A stretch of DNA of 64,000 nt, from assembly GCF_009696175.1 (NCBI RefSeq), contig NZ_VUMM01000007.1, positions 1-64,000 of the forward strand, in the 5' to 3' direction. This document shows positions 1-7,236 of this stretch, piece by piece. Both the position numbers and the translations under genes were made by a program. The notes below the pieces were generated by a model. That model was not told the DNA's origin. It saw only the letters and a program-made list of their open reading frames with translations, and ran no database searches. The stretch comes from Floccifex porci. GTDB lineage: Bacteria; Bacillota_I; Bacilli_A; Erysipelotrichales; Erysipelotrichaceae. Position 1 is the first letter of the stretch, and every line of letters begins with the position of its first letter.

Positions 1-80
1 ACTCCTGGTGGATCGTGAATGTATTCACCATTTCGATATTTAAGTACGCATTCTAATTTAAATTCTTTTGTATATTTCAT
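1..80 (-). CDS. IS3-type transposase OrfA, N-terminal fragment (cut by window edge)
   Basis: The first 26 codons of a minus-strand gene are visible, starting at the ATG complement of 78-80. The peptide begins MKYTKEFKLECVLKY and continues with a short basic/aromatic stretch ending DPPG. This is the typical start of the helix-turn-helix OrfA protein of IS3-family insertion sequences, which binds the element ends. A GGAGG ribosome-binding site (complement of 89-93) lies 8 nt upstream, inside a hairpin described separately. The rest of the element lies outside the window, so its integrity and the OrfB transposase cannot be judged. The assignment rests on a short peptide and is moderate. Confidence 0.55.
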   Translation of the reverse strand, partial: MKYTKEFKLECVLKYRNGEYIHDPPG

Positions 81-86
81 AATAAA

Positions 87-120
87 AACCTCCAAAGTTG
101 TTGGTACAACTTTAGAGGTT
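87..120 (-). terminator. 15-bp hairpin between ECF gene and transposase start
   Basis: The arms 87-101 and 106-120 pair over 15 bp with one mismatch (93/114) around a TGGT loop. On the minus strand the hairpin is followed by GTTTTTATT, so it can terminate transcription from the upstream ECF gene. The 3' arm also contains the transposase Shine-Dalgarno sequence. It could therefore block translation from read-through transcripts, as is known for several IS elements. Confidence 0.65.
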
Positions 121-132
121 CACTACAAATCT

Positions 133-738
133 CTACTTTTTAATAACAACATCAATTCCTTTTGCACAGGCTCCACCAACCAGTGAACAGGCAATAGCTT
201 CAATCAATCCCTGAACACCAACCAGAAGAATGATAAACATAATTGGATTGGTTGCCCCTAATGCAGTGCATAAGCTCTGTACATAATCGGTATGATAAAA
301 TGCCAGACAAATATATCCCATAAACAATACTGTATTTAATAAAGGAGCTGCTAAAGCACTTATGAAATAGTGGAAATTGTTTTTCATTACCTTCTGTAAT
401 CCTGATGCGATCAGTCCTGTTAACCATCCCATTAACGCTCTTGTGACAACACATAAAATAAATGTGTGCACTGGTGAAATGGACAAGAAAGTTCCTGTCA
501 TAACACTGGCTCCGGTCAAAGCATCATAGAAGCTGATCAGACCAAATACACCACCTAAAATAGCTCCTGTTAACGGTCCTAAGACAATGGCTCCAATGGC
601 AACTGGTACCGTTAAGAAAGACATCTTTAAAGGTCCGACTGGAACCATACCCAAACCAATTAACTTCATGACAATCTGTACGGCAATCAATAATGCCAGC
701 TGTGTCATGTACTTGACAGTTGAATTACTTTGTTTCAT
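133..738 (-). CDS. ECF transporter S component (vitamin-binding membrane subunit)
   Basis: The protein has about 201 residues, mostly hydrophobic, with around six membrane segments. The pattern (TQLALLIAVQIV near the N-terminus, a SFLTVPVAIGAIVLGP segment, then small-residue-rich helices GPLTGAILGGVFG) is typical of substrate-binding S components of energy-coupling factor transporters. These dock onto a shared EcfAAT module to import vitamins. The substrate cannot be read from the sequence; folate- or pantothenate-type S components are the closest in style. I chose the ATG at 738 (GGAGG 9 nt upstream) over an in-frame TTG at 744, which would sit only 3 nt from the SD. No Ecf ATPase genes and no recognisable riboswitch are nearby. 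Confidence 0.75.
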   Translation of the reverse strand: MKQSNSTVKYMTQLALLIAVQIVMKLIGLGMVPVGPLKMSFLTVPVAIGAIVLGPLTGAILGGVFGLISFYDALTGASVMTGTFLSISPVHTFILCVVTRALMGWLTGLIASGLQKVMKNNFHYFISALAAPLLNTVLFMGYICLAFYHTDYVQSLCTALGATNPIMFIILLVGVQGLIEAIACSLVGGACAKGIDVVIKK

Positions 739-821
739 TTTCAAATACCTCCTACTTTCGTTTCAAATGAATACGATGTAAATTCAAAAAATGTATTTTC
801 TTCATAATAGTCTAAAAAGAT

Positions 822-840
822 CTATTTGAAATACAAATAG
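822..840 (-). terminator. Hairpin terminator after ABC exporter gene
   Basis: The arms 822-828 (CTATTTG) and 834-840 (CAAATAG) form a 7-bp stem just beyond the ABC transporter stop codon. On the minus strand the stem is followed by ATCTTTTTAG. The stem is AU-rich and weak. Confidence 0.45.
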
Positions 841-842
841 GA

Positions 843-2573
843 TTATATGCTTTTTTCAAATTGAAGTCGATAATATTTTGCATAAATTCCATTTTTCTTT
901 AATAATTCTTCGTGATTTCCCTTTTCTTTTATACCTTCCTGGTCAACTACAAGGATTTCATCCGCATTCTGTATGGTACTTAAGCGATGAGCAATGGTAA
1001 TACACGTTCTACCTTTTGACAAATGATCCAGACTCTTCTGAATAATTCTTTCACTTTCATTATCCAGTGCACTTGTCGCTTCATCTAATATTAATATTTT
1101 TGGATTTTTTAGAAAAACACGAGCTATTGAAATTCTCTGTTTCTGACCACCTGATAAACGAGTTCCTCTTTCTCCAACAAATGTCTGATATCCTTCTGGC
1201 AAACTCATGATAAAATCATGAATGTTTGCCAATTTTGCCGCTTCTACAATTTCTTCAAATGAAGCCATTTCATTGCCATATGCGATATTTTCAGCTATCG
1301 TTCCGGTAAATAAGTATACGTCCTGCTGTACTAAGCCAATTGCCTGTCGTAAACTTTTTAATGTATAGTTTCGTATATCCACTCCATCAATTTGGATTGA
1401 ACCTTTATTGACATCATAAAAACGAGGAATCAGTGAACACAATGTAGATTTACCCGATCCTGAAGGTCCCACCAAAGCCAGTTTTTTTCCGGAAGGAATG
1501 GATAAACATACATCTTCCAGAATGGTTTCATCTTTATTATACTGAAAAGATACATGTGAAAATTCAATATCCCCTTTTACATCTTTTAGTTCGATTGCAT
1601 CTTTTTCATCCTGAATATCCGGTATTAACGAAACAATTTCTTCAAAACGCCTGAATCCAGAAATTCCCTTCTGAAACATTTCCGTTAATTCAACCAGTAC
1701 TTCAATTGGAGAAATAAATATACCAATATATAAGGCAAAGGTTGCCAGATTGATCACATTGAAATTTCCATAAAGAATGAAGATACCTCCAAATACTAGT
1801 ACACATGTATACAACATTCCCTGAAAAAAGTTATTTCCTGCCTGAAAAGTTCCCATTGCCTTATAATTGTTTCGTTTTGAATCTAAAAATTTTTCATTGG
1901 CTTCCTTAAATTTTTCCAGTTCAATTTCTTCATTGGTAAACGATTGCACCACACGAATTCCCGATAAAGAGTCCTGTACAGCTGCATTGACATGACCTAT
2001 TTTTTTTCGATTGTCATCAAACGTTTTTCTCATCTTCTTATTATAGGAAAAAGAAAAAACTCCCATACCAATCGTTACAGTCAATAGAATCAAAGCCAAA
2101 GGCCAGTAGATCCATAATAAAATCACAAAAGAGCCTGTAATCTTTAAAAAAGATATAAATAAATTTTCAGGACCATGATGTGCAAATTCACTGATATCAA
2201 ATAAATCCGTAGTGATTCGAGACATCATAATTCCTGTATTGTTTTCATCATAATATCGAAAAGATAATTTCTGATATTGTTCAAACAGATCTTTTCGCAT
2301 ATCTCTTTCCATTTTTGCACCCATAATATGTCCCTGACACGATACATAATATTTACATAAAGCGCGGATCACATATAAAATGAATAAACCGATAAACATA
2401 TAAGGAAGAATCGATTTTATACTGGAATGAACAAAAATATGATGGGTGCATAAATTTAAAATCAATGGAAAAGAAATATCAATAACAGAAATCACACAGG
2501 CACAGAATAGATCCATAAATAATGGAAATTTATAAGGAGCATAATATTTAATAAATGATTTTAATGTTTTCAT
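843..2573 (-). CDS. ABC exporter, fused permease and ATPase (half-transporter)
   Basis: About 576 residues. An N-terminal exporter permease domain with six membrane helices (roughly 1-310) is followed by an ATPase domain. The ATPase carries Walker A GPSGSGKST near residue 370, a Q-loop (GLVQQDVYLF), the signature LSGGQKQRISIAR, Walker B ILILDEATSALD and the H-loop IAHRLST. All catalytic motifs are intact. It probably works as a homodimer exporting a lipid, drug or peptide; the substrate is unknown. The open frame extends five codons further to a TTG at 2588. Neither start has a clear Shine-Dalgarno, so the ATG is a preference only. It is transcribed divergently from the HAD gene at 2700, and a perfect cre site lies 47 nt upstream of the chosen start. 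Confidence 0.9.
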   Translation of the reverse strand: MKTLKSFIKYYAPYKFPLFMDLFCACVISVIDISFPLILNLCTHHIFVHSSIKSILPYMFIGLFILYVIRALCKYYVSCQGHIMGAKMERDMRKDLFEQYQKLSFRYYDENNTGIMMSRITTDLFDISEFAHHGPENLFISFLKITGSFVILLWIYWPLALILLTVTIGMGVFSFSYNKKMRKTFDDNRKKIGHVNAAVQDSLSGIRVVQSFTNEEIELEKFKEANEKFLDSKRNNYKAMGTFQAGNNFFQGMLYTCVLVFGGIFILYGNFNVINLATFALYIGIFISPIEVLVELTEMFQKGISGFRRFEEIVSLIPDIQDEKDAIELKDVKGDIEFSHVSFQYNKDETILEDVCLSIPSGKKLALVGPSGSGKSTLCSLIPRFYDVNKGSIQIDGVDIRNYTLKSLRQAIGLVQQDVYLFTGTIAENIAYGNEMASFEEIVEAAKLANIHDFIMSLPEGYQTFVGERGTRLSGGQKQRISIARVFLKNPKILILDEATSALDNESERIIQKSLDHLSKGRTCITIAHRLSTIQNADEILVVDQEGIKEKGNHEELLKKNGIYAKYYRLQFEKSI

Positions 2574-2619
2574 AGGAATAATGTACAATAGTTTTTAAAA
2601 AAAATCAAAAAACAGAAAC

Positions 2620-2633
2620 TGAAAACGATTTCA
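2620..2633. promoter_or_regulatory. Catabolite-responsive element (cre), perfect consensus match
   Basis: TGAAAACGATTTCA matches the CcpA-binding consensus TGWAANCGNTNWCA at every position. It lies in the intergenic region between the divergent ABC exporter and HAD/esterase genes, about 80 nt before the HAD start. CcpA control of one or both transcripts is inferred. No CcpA gene is in the window. Confidence 0.65.
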
Positions 2634-2699
2634 ATGTTTTTATTTATTTAATTTATGATATATTAAATGTATTAATTTTTATAACATTCAGGAGGAGCT

Positions 2700-3467
2700 A
2701 TGACAAAGATTATTTTCTTTGATATTGATGGAACATTGGTAAAATTAGGAACAACACAAATGAGTGAAAAAACGAAATATGCTTTACAGAAATGTAAAGA
2801 AAATGGCATTAAAATATTTATTGCCACAGGTCGTCCTTATATGTGGGTTCCCAAATTTGATATTGAATTTGATGGAATTGTTTCTTTTAATGGACAGTAT
2901 TGTATCGATACAAACGGTCTGATCTATAAAAATAATATTGATCCAGAAGATGTACTTCAATGTAAAAGAAATTGTGATGATATGAATATTCCTTTAGCTA
3001 TTGCCACAAAAGATAAAATGTGTGCTAATTATTCCCAAGAAACGTTAGACTACTATTTTACATTTGCTTCTCAAGTGTTAGAAATTGATGAAAATTATGA
3101 AGAAACTTTAAAAGAGCCTGTTTTTCAGATGATGGCAGCCATTGATTCGAAAGACGATGAAAAACTGATAGAAGGATGCAGGTCCATTCAGATTACTCGA
3201 TGGTGGGATCATGCCTGTGATATCATTCCTGTAAATGGCGGAAAAGAAATAGGTATTCAGCAGGTACTGGATCATTATGGCTTAAAAAAAGAGGAAGCCA
3301 TGGCTTTTGGAGATGGTGGAAACGATGCTACGATGATTTCGTATGTAGGTACAGGTATTGCCATGGGAAATTCAAAACAGGAAGTAAAAGAAATTGCGGA
3401 TTATATTACCTCTACTGTAGAAGAAGATGGAGTATATGATGCTTTAAAACATTTTCAATTAATTTAG
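2700..3467 (+). CDS. Cof-type HAD-IIB phosphatase
   Basis: 255 residues. Motif I FFDIDGTLV holds the nucleophile Asp and the acid/base Asp near residues 8-10. Motif II is IATGR near residue 43, and motif IV is FGDGGNDATMI with VGTGIAMGNS near the C-terminus. A large cap domain sits between motifs II and III, as in Cof/YbiV-type sugar-phosphate or cofactor phosphatases. The substrate is unknown. The ATG has an AGGAGG immediately upstream with good spacing. The esterase gene follows 9 nt later, so the two are probably co-transcribed. Two further Cof-type paralogues occur in this window (42774 and 62639). Confidence 0.9.
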   Translation: MTKIIFFDIDGTLVKLGTTQMSEKTKYALQKCKENGIKIFIATGRPYMWVPKFDIEFDGIVSFNGQYCIDTNGLIYKNNIDPEDVLQCKRNCDDMNIPLAIATKDKMCANYSQETLDYYFTFASQVLEIDENYEETLKEPVFQMMAAIDSKDDEKLIEGCRSIQITRWWDHACDIIPVNGGKEIGIQQVLDHYGLKKEEAMAFGDGGNDATMISYVGTGIAMGNSKQEVKEIADYITSTVEEDGVYDALKHFQLI

Positions 3468-3476
3468 GGGGCTATT

Positions 3477-4235
3477 ATGGTATTCACAAAAGATATATGG
3501 ATTACACCTTTTCAATTAAATCGTACTTTACATATTTATATGCCGGATACAATTTATAAAGAAGAAAGATTACCTGTTTTATATATGTTTGATGGACATA
3601 ACTTATTTTTTGATGATGTAGCTACTTATGGAAAATGCTGGGGTATTAAAGATTATCTGGATCAAAACGATGGTCGAATCATTGTTGTGGGAATTGAATG
3701 CAATCACAACGGAGATCAAAGATTGAATGAATTTACTCCTTATGACTTTTATGAAGAAGAATGGGGATATGTATCTCAAAGAGGTCGTCTTTTAATTGAT
3801 TGGATGATTCATGAATTAAAGCCTTATATTGATACGAATTATCCAACCAATCCAAGTAGAGATTACACCTATGTAGGAGGTTCCAGTATGGGTGGTACAA
3901 TGAGTCTGTATATGGCTATGCACCATTCCGATATGTATTCAAAATTTATTTGTGTATCTCCTCATATTTATCCAATGTATAAAAAATTCAGAGAAGATTT
4001 TGATTGTAAGATATTACCAGATACCCAGATTTATATTTCCTGGGGTGGATATGAATATCCTACACATCATATTTTTGCCATGGTTACCGATCAGAATCTG
4101 CAGATCATACGCGCTTTATTAAAAAAAGAAGGAGTGGATGTCATTCCTCATGTATTCAAAAACGACAATCATTCCGAATCTGCATGGCAAAAAGAATTGC
4201 CTGTATGGATGAAAGAATGTCATATTGTAAAATAA
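3477..4235 (+). CDS. Alpha/beta-hydrolase, putative esterase (esterase D/Fes-like family)
   Basis: 252 residues with no signal peptide, so cytoplasmic. The nucleophile elbow is GGSSMGG near residue 138, preceded by LYMFDGHNLF, a typical early strand and oxyanion region of the esterase D-like family. A candidate acid/His pair lies near the C-terminus (KNDNHSESAW, His about 233). These enzymes hydrolyse small acyl or carbohydrate esters; the substrate is not predictable. GGGGG ends 4 nt before the ATG. It is the second gene of the HAD-esterase pair and ends in a bidirectional terminator. Confidence 0.82.
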   Translation: MVFTKDIWITPFQLNRTLHIYMPDTIYKEERLPVLYMFDGHNLFFDDVATYGKCWGIKDYLDQNDGRIIVVGIECNHNGDQRLNEFTPYDFYEEEWGYVSQRGRLLIDWMIHELKPYIDTNYPTNPSRDYTYVGGSSMGGTMSLYMAMHHSDMYSKFICVSPHIYPMYKKFREDFDCKILPDTQIYISWGGYEYPTHHIFAMVTDQNLQIIRALLKKEGVDVIPHVFKNDNHSESAWQKELPVWMKECHIVK

Positions 4236-4258
4236 GGATGAGCTATTAACTCATCCTT
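4234..4258. terminator. Bidirectional intrinsic terminator
   Basis: The arms 4234-4242 and 4250-4258 (AAGGATGAG / CTCATCCTT) form a 9-bp stem with a 7-nt loop. It lies between the convergent esterase and EF-G-like genes. T-rich flank on the plus side and A-rich flank on the other allow termination in both directions. Confidence 0.8.
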
Positions 4259-4266
4259 TTCAATTA

Positions 4267-6333
4267 TTATTTATTGGCTTCAATGATACGTTTTGCGATT
4301 GGATCTGGTACAGGATCGTAACGGTCCATACTCAATTCATACGTACCTAAACCTTGTGTCATAGCTCTTAATTCAATGGAATATTTTGGAATTTCAGACA
4401 TTGGAACCTGTGCTTCAATTAACTGATCTCCATCTTCTGGTGTCATACCCATAATAGAACCACGACGTTTATTTAAATCACCAATAACTGTTCCTGTATA
4501 TTCATCTGGTACACGAATGGAAATATTCATAATTGGTTCCAGTAAAATTGGTCTGCATTTTTTCATAGCATCTTTAAACGCAAGATGTGCTGCCAGTTTA
4601 AAGGCCATTTCACTGGAATCCACATCGTGATATTTACCATCTTTTAATGTTGCCTTCATATTCACAACTTTATATCCAGCTAAAGGACCTTTTTCACAAC
4701 ATTCTCTTAATCCTGTTTCAACTGCTGGGAAATATTGTTTTGGTACAGCCCCACCAAATACTTTTTCATCAAAAACCATATCTTCAACACCACGATTTGG
4801 TTCAAAATCTACAAAGACATGTCCAAACTGACCATGACCACCGGATTGTTTTTTATGACGACCTTCACCCGTTGCTGGTTTAGTAATCGTTTCACGATAC
4901 ATGATCTTAGGATCCCCAATGACAACCTGTGCTTTGTATTTGTTCTTTAATTTATTTAAAATAACGCTTAAATGCTGATCTCCAATTCCATAAATAACAG
5001 TTTCTTTTGTTTCTTTATTGGAAGTCACTTTAAATGTAGGATCTTCTTCTGCAATACGAGCCAGACCATTGGACAATTTATCTTCATCATTTTTTGTAGC
5101 TGGAGAAATAGCCTGTCCATACATTGGCTGGGTAAATACAATTTCAGGAGCCATTAACAGTTTTCCTTTTTCACACAAAGTATCGTTTGTTTTTGTGAAC
5201 TGTAATTTATTGATCGCTCCAATATCTCCAGTAAACAATTTACCTGCTGCTGTCTGATGCTTTCCTTTGATGACAAAGATTGTTCCCACTTTTTCAGGTT
5301 TTCCATTGTTTCCATTTACCAGCGTTGTATCGGAAGATAAAACCCCTGATAAGACTTTCACATAACTGATTCTTCCTACAAATGGATCGGCAATCGTTTT
5401 AAATACCTGAGCTGTCAATACTTCCTGTTCCGTTGTTAACAGGTCTACGTTTACACCATTTGGAGTTGTTGCAGTATATAAACCTTTTTCCGAATAAGTT
5501 GGGAAATAAGTAACGATTAAATCCATCAGTCTTTGAATTCCAATTGATTGAGTGGCACTTCCAGAATATACAGGGATGATTTCTCCACTGCGAATTCCAA
5601 TACGAACTCCTCTTGTTAATTCAGCATCACTAAATTCTTCTCCAGAGAAGAATTTTTCCATCAGATCGTCATCTCCCATAGCAACGGCTTCAGCAATCTG
5701 GTCTTTATATAAAGATACTTCTTCAATCATATCTTCAGGAACCGGCTGTGGTTTGTCCCCTTCCGCTTTCGGTCCTTTATAATACCATGCTTTATTTTTA
5801 ATAATATTAACAGAACCTACAATTTCTCCATTTTCTACAATTGGAACTTCAAATGGAATAATGCTCTTTCCAAATTCTTCATGTAAAGCTGTATAAGCAT
5901 CGGAGAAGTTTGTATCTTCTTCATCTAATTTGTTAATAAAGAAAATGGTTGGTTTTTTGGATTGAATGGCCTGTTTGTAAGCTAATTTTGTTCCTGACTG
6001 TAAAGGATCTTTTGCACTGGCTACAATTAATACATTATCTCCTACATTAAATCCACTTTCTTTTTCTCCAACGAAATCCAAATATCCTGGTGTATCAATA
6101 AAGTTGATTTTACAGTTTTCCCATTCAATTGGAATAATAGAAGTATATACAGACAATCCTCTTGCGATTTCTTCAGCATCAAAGTCAATCAGAGAAGATC
6201 CATCACTTGTTTTCCCAAACCGATCAGTGGCTTTTGTATAATACAACATTGCTTCCAATACCGAAGTTTTTCCTACCCCGCTATGTCCAAGGACACTTAC
6301 ATTTCTAACTTCTGAACTTAAATAATCACGCAT
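4267..6333 (-). CDS. EF-G-like translation-factor GTPase with His-to-Tyr change at the catalytic site
   Basis: 688 residues with the domain order of elongation factor G. The P-loop GHSGVGKTS is at 16-24, G3 is DTPGY at 80-84, and G4 is NKLDEED near 135. Domains II-V follow, with the conserved domain-IV run GGHGQFGHVFVDFEP. In EF-G and EF-Tu the G3 motif ends DTPGH, and that His activates water for GTP hydrolysis. Here it is Tyr84. The ERGIT switch-I motif is also altered, to ARGLS. This matches the EF-G2 type paralogues described in other bacteria, whose ribosome-dependent GTPase is weak or absent. Canonical fusA is not in this window. The SD AGGAGG precedes the ATG. The ankyrin gene ends 12 nt upstream, so they probably share a transcript. 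Confidence 0.85.
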   Translation of the reverse strand: MRDYLSSEVRNVSVLGHSGVGKTSVLEAMLYYTKATDRFGKTSDGSSLIDFDAEEIARGLSVYTSIIPIEWENCKINFIDTPGYLDFVGEKESGFNVGDNVLIVASAKDPLQSGTKLAYKQAIQSKKPTIFFINKLDEEDTNFSDAYTALHEEFGKSIIPFEVPIVENGEIVGSVNIIKNKAWYYKGPKAEGDKPQPVPEDMIEEVSLYKDQIAEAVAMGDDDLMEKFFSGEEFSDAELTRGVRIGIRSGEIIPVYSGSATQSIGIQRLMDLIVTYFPTYSEKGLYTATTPNGVNVDLLTTEQEVLTAQVFKTIADPFVGRISYVKVLSGVLSSDTTLVNGNNGKPEKVGTIFVIKGKHQTAAGKLFTGDIGAINKLQFTKTNDTLCEKGKLLMAPEIVFTQPMYGQAISPATKNDEDKLSNGLARIAEEDPTFKVTSNKETKETVIYGIGDQHLSVILNKLKNKYKAQVVIGDPKIMYRETITKPATGEGRHKKQSGGHGQFGHVFVDFEPNRGVEDMVFDEKVFGGAVPKQYFPAVETGLRECCEKGPLAGYKVVNMKATLKDGKYHDVDSSEMAFKLAAHLAFKDAMKKCRPILLEPIMNISIRVPDEYTGTVIGDLNKRRGSIMGMTPEDGDQLIEAQVPMSEIPKYSIELRAMTQGLGTYELSMDRYDPVPDPIAKRIIEANK

Positions 6334-6345
6334 CTTTACTTCCTC

Positions 6346-7017
6346 CTATTTTAAAATCGGTTCCAATTGAGCACGACAATGCTCACGAACATAATCCAGA
6401 GCTCTATTTCCCTGTTTGTCTACCATGTCAACATCCGCTCCATAGGCAATCAGTTTTTCCACTAAAGATGCATATCCACCAAAGGCAGCTCTCATTAAAG
6501 ATGTACATCCATTGTTATCAAATAAATTCACATCCGCATTTCTTTCCAGAAGCAAAGCAATCGTATCACGTTTAAAGGCGATGCAGGCTTCCATTAATGC
6601 AGAACGTCCCACTTCATCCTGTGCATTGATATTAGCTCCTGCATCCAGTAAAAGCTGAACACAACGATCCTGTCCCAATAGACATGCTCTCATCAAAGCC
6701 GTTCTACCATTATCATCTTTCGCATTTACATTGGCTCCTGCATCAATTAAAGCTTTACATATTGTTTTATTTCCTTTTTTTGCAGCTCCCATCAATGCTG
6801 TTTTCCCATTTTTATCTGTCATATTTACATCAGCACCATTATCAATCAATAATTGTACAATGTCTTTACGATCTCTTTTAGCGGCTCTCATCAAAGCACT
6901 TCTTCCATCGCCATTCTGATAATTTACATCGGCTCCTGCTTTAATCTGAGCTGCAGCCATTGGAAAATCACCATTTGCACAAGCATCCCAAAATACTTTA
7001 TTAAAGTTCTGATCCAT
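6346..7017 (-). CDS. Ankyrin-repeat protein
   Basis: About 223 residues and nearly all ankyrin repeats. About six 33-residue units are visible, with the recurring signature GRSALMRAA...LLIDNGADVN. There is no signal peptide or membrane segment, so it is a cytoplasmic protein-binding scaffold; its partner is unknown. I chose the ATG at 7017 because AAGGAGG lies 8 nt upstream. The open frame continues to a TTG at 7041, which would place the SD inside the gene. It sits 12 nt before the EF-G-like gene. Bacterial ankyrin proteins of this size often mark defence, redox or contact-dependent systems, but no such partner is visible here. Confidence 0.85.
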   Translation of the reverse strand: MDQNFNKVFWDACANGDFPMAAAQIKAGADVNYQNGDGRSALMRAAKRDRKDIVQLLIDNGADVNMTDKNGKTALMGAAKKGNKTICKALIDAGANVNAKDDNGRTALMRACLLGQDRCVQLLLDAGANINAQDEVGRSALMEACIAFKRDTIALLLERNADVNLFDNNGCTSLMRAAFGGYASLVEKLIAYGADVDMVDKQGNRALDYVREHCRAQLEPILK

Positions 7018-7050
7018 TTCAATCTCCTCCTTTTGAATCAAATACAGAAA

Positions 7051-7078
7051 AACTGGAATATATAAAAATATTCCAGTT
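7051..7078 (-). terminator. Intrinsic terminator after glycyl radical enzyme region
   Basis: The arms 7051-7061 and 7068-7078 are an 11-bp perfect inverted repeat with a 6-nt loop. On the minus strand it is followed by TTTCTG. It separates the glycyl-radical-enzyme transcript from the ankyrin gene and overlaps the stop codon of the small ORF at 7077. Confidence 0.7.
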
Positions 7079-7139
7079 ATATAATGAAAAAGGAGTCATA
7101 TTCATATTTATTATTTAAAACAGCTTGAACTTTATTCAT
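7077..7139 (-). CDS. Possible 20-residue small protein with strong ribosome-binding site
   Basis: A short frame MNKVQAVLNN...SFFII starts at an ATG (complement of 7137-7139) with AAAGGAG 8 nt upstream, as good a signal as that of real genes nearby. It ends at a TAA that overlaps the terminator stem. It follows the glycyl radical enzyme by about 100 nt on the same strand. No family is recognised. Charge at the start and hydrophobicity at the end give no clear function. A chance SD is the main alternative. Confidence 0.3.
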   Translation of the reverse strand: MNKVQAVLNNKYEYDSFFII

Positions 7140-7236
7140 GAATACCACTCCTTTCGTTTCTGAATTCATCTTATCAAATCCAAAAGAAGTTACAAATAAA
7201 TTACTGACTTTACCAGAAAAACATCCAATTAAGCCA

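Noticed and set aside
200-454. Open frame inside the ECF gene, another frame of the minus strand
   Set aside because: It has no SD and lies wholly within a clear membrane-protein gene, and its peptide resembles no family.
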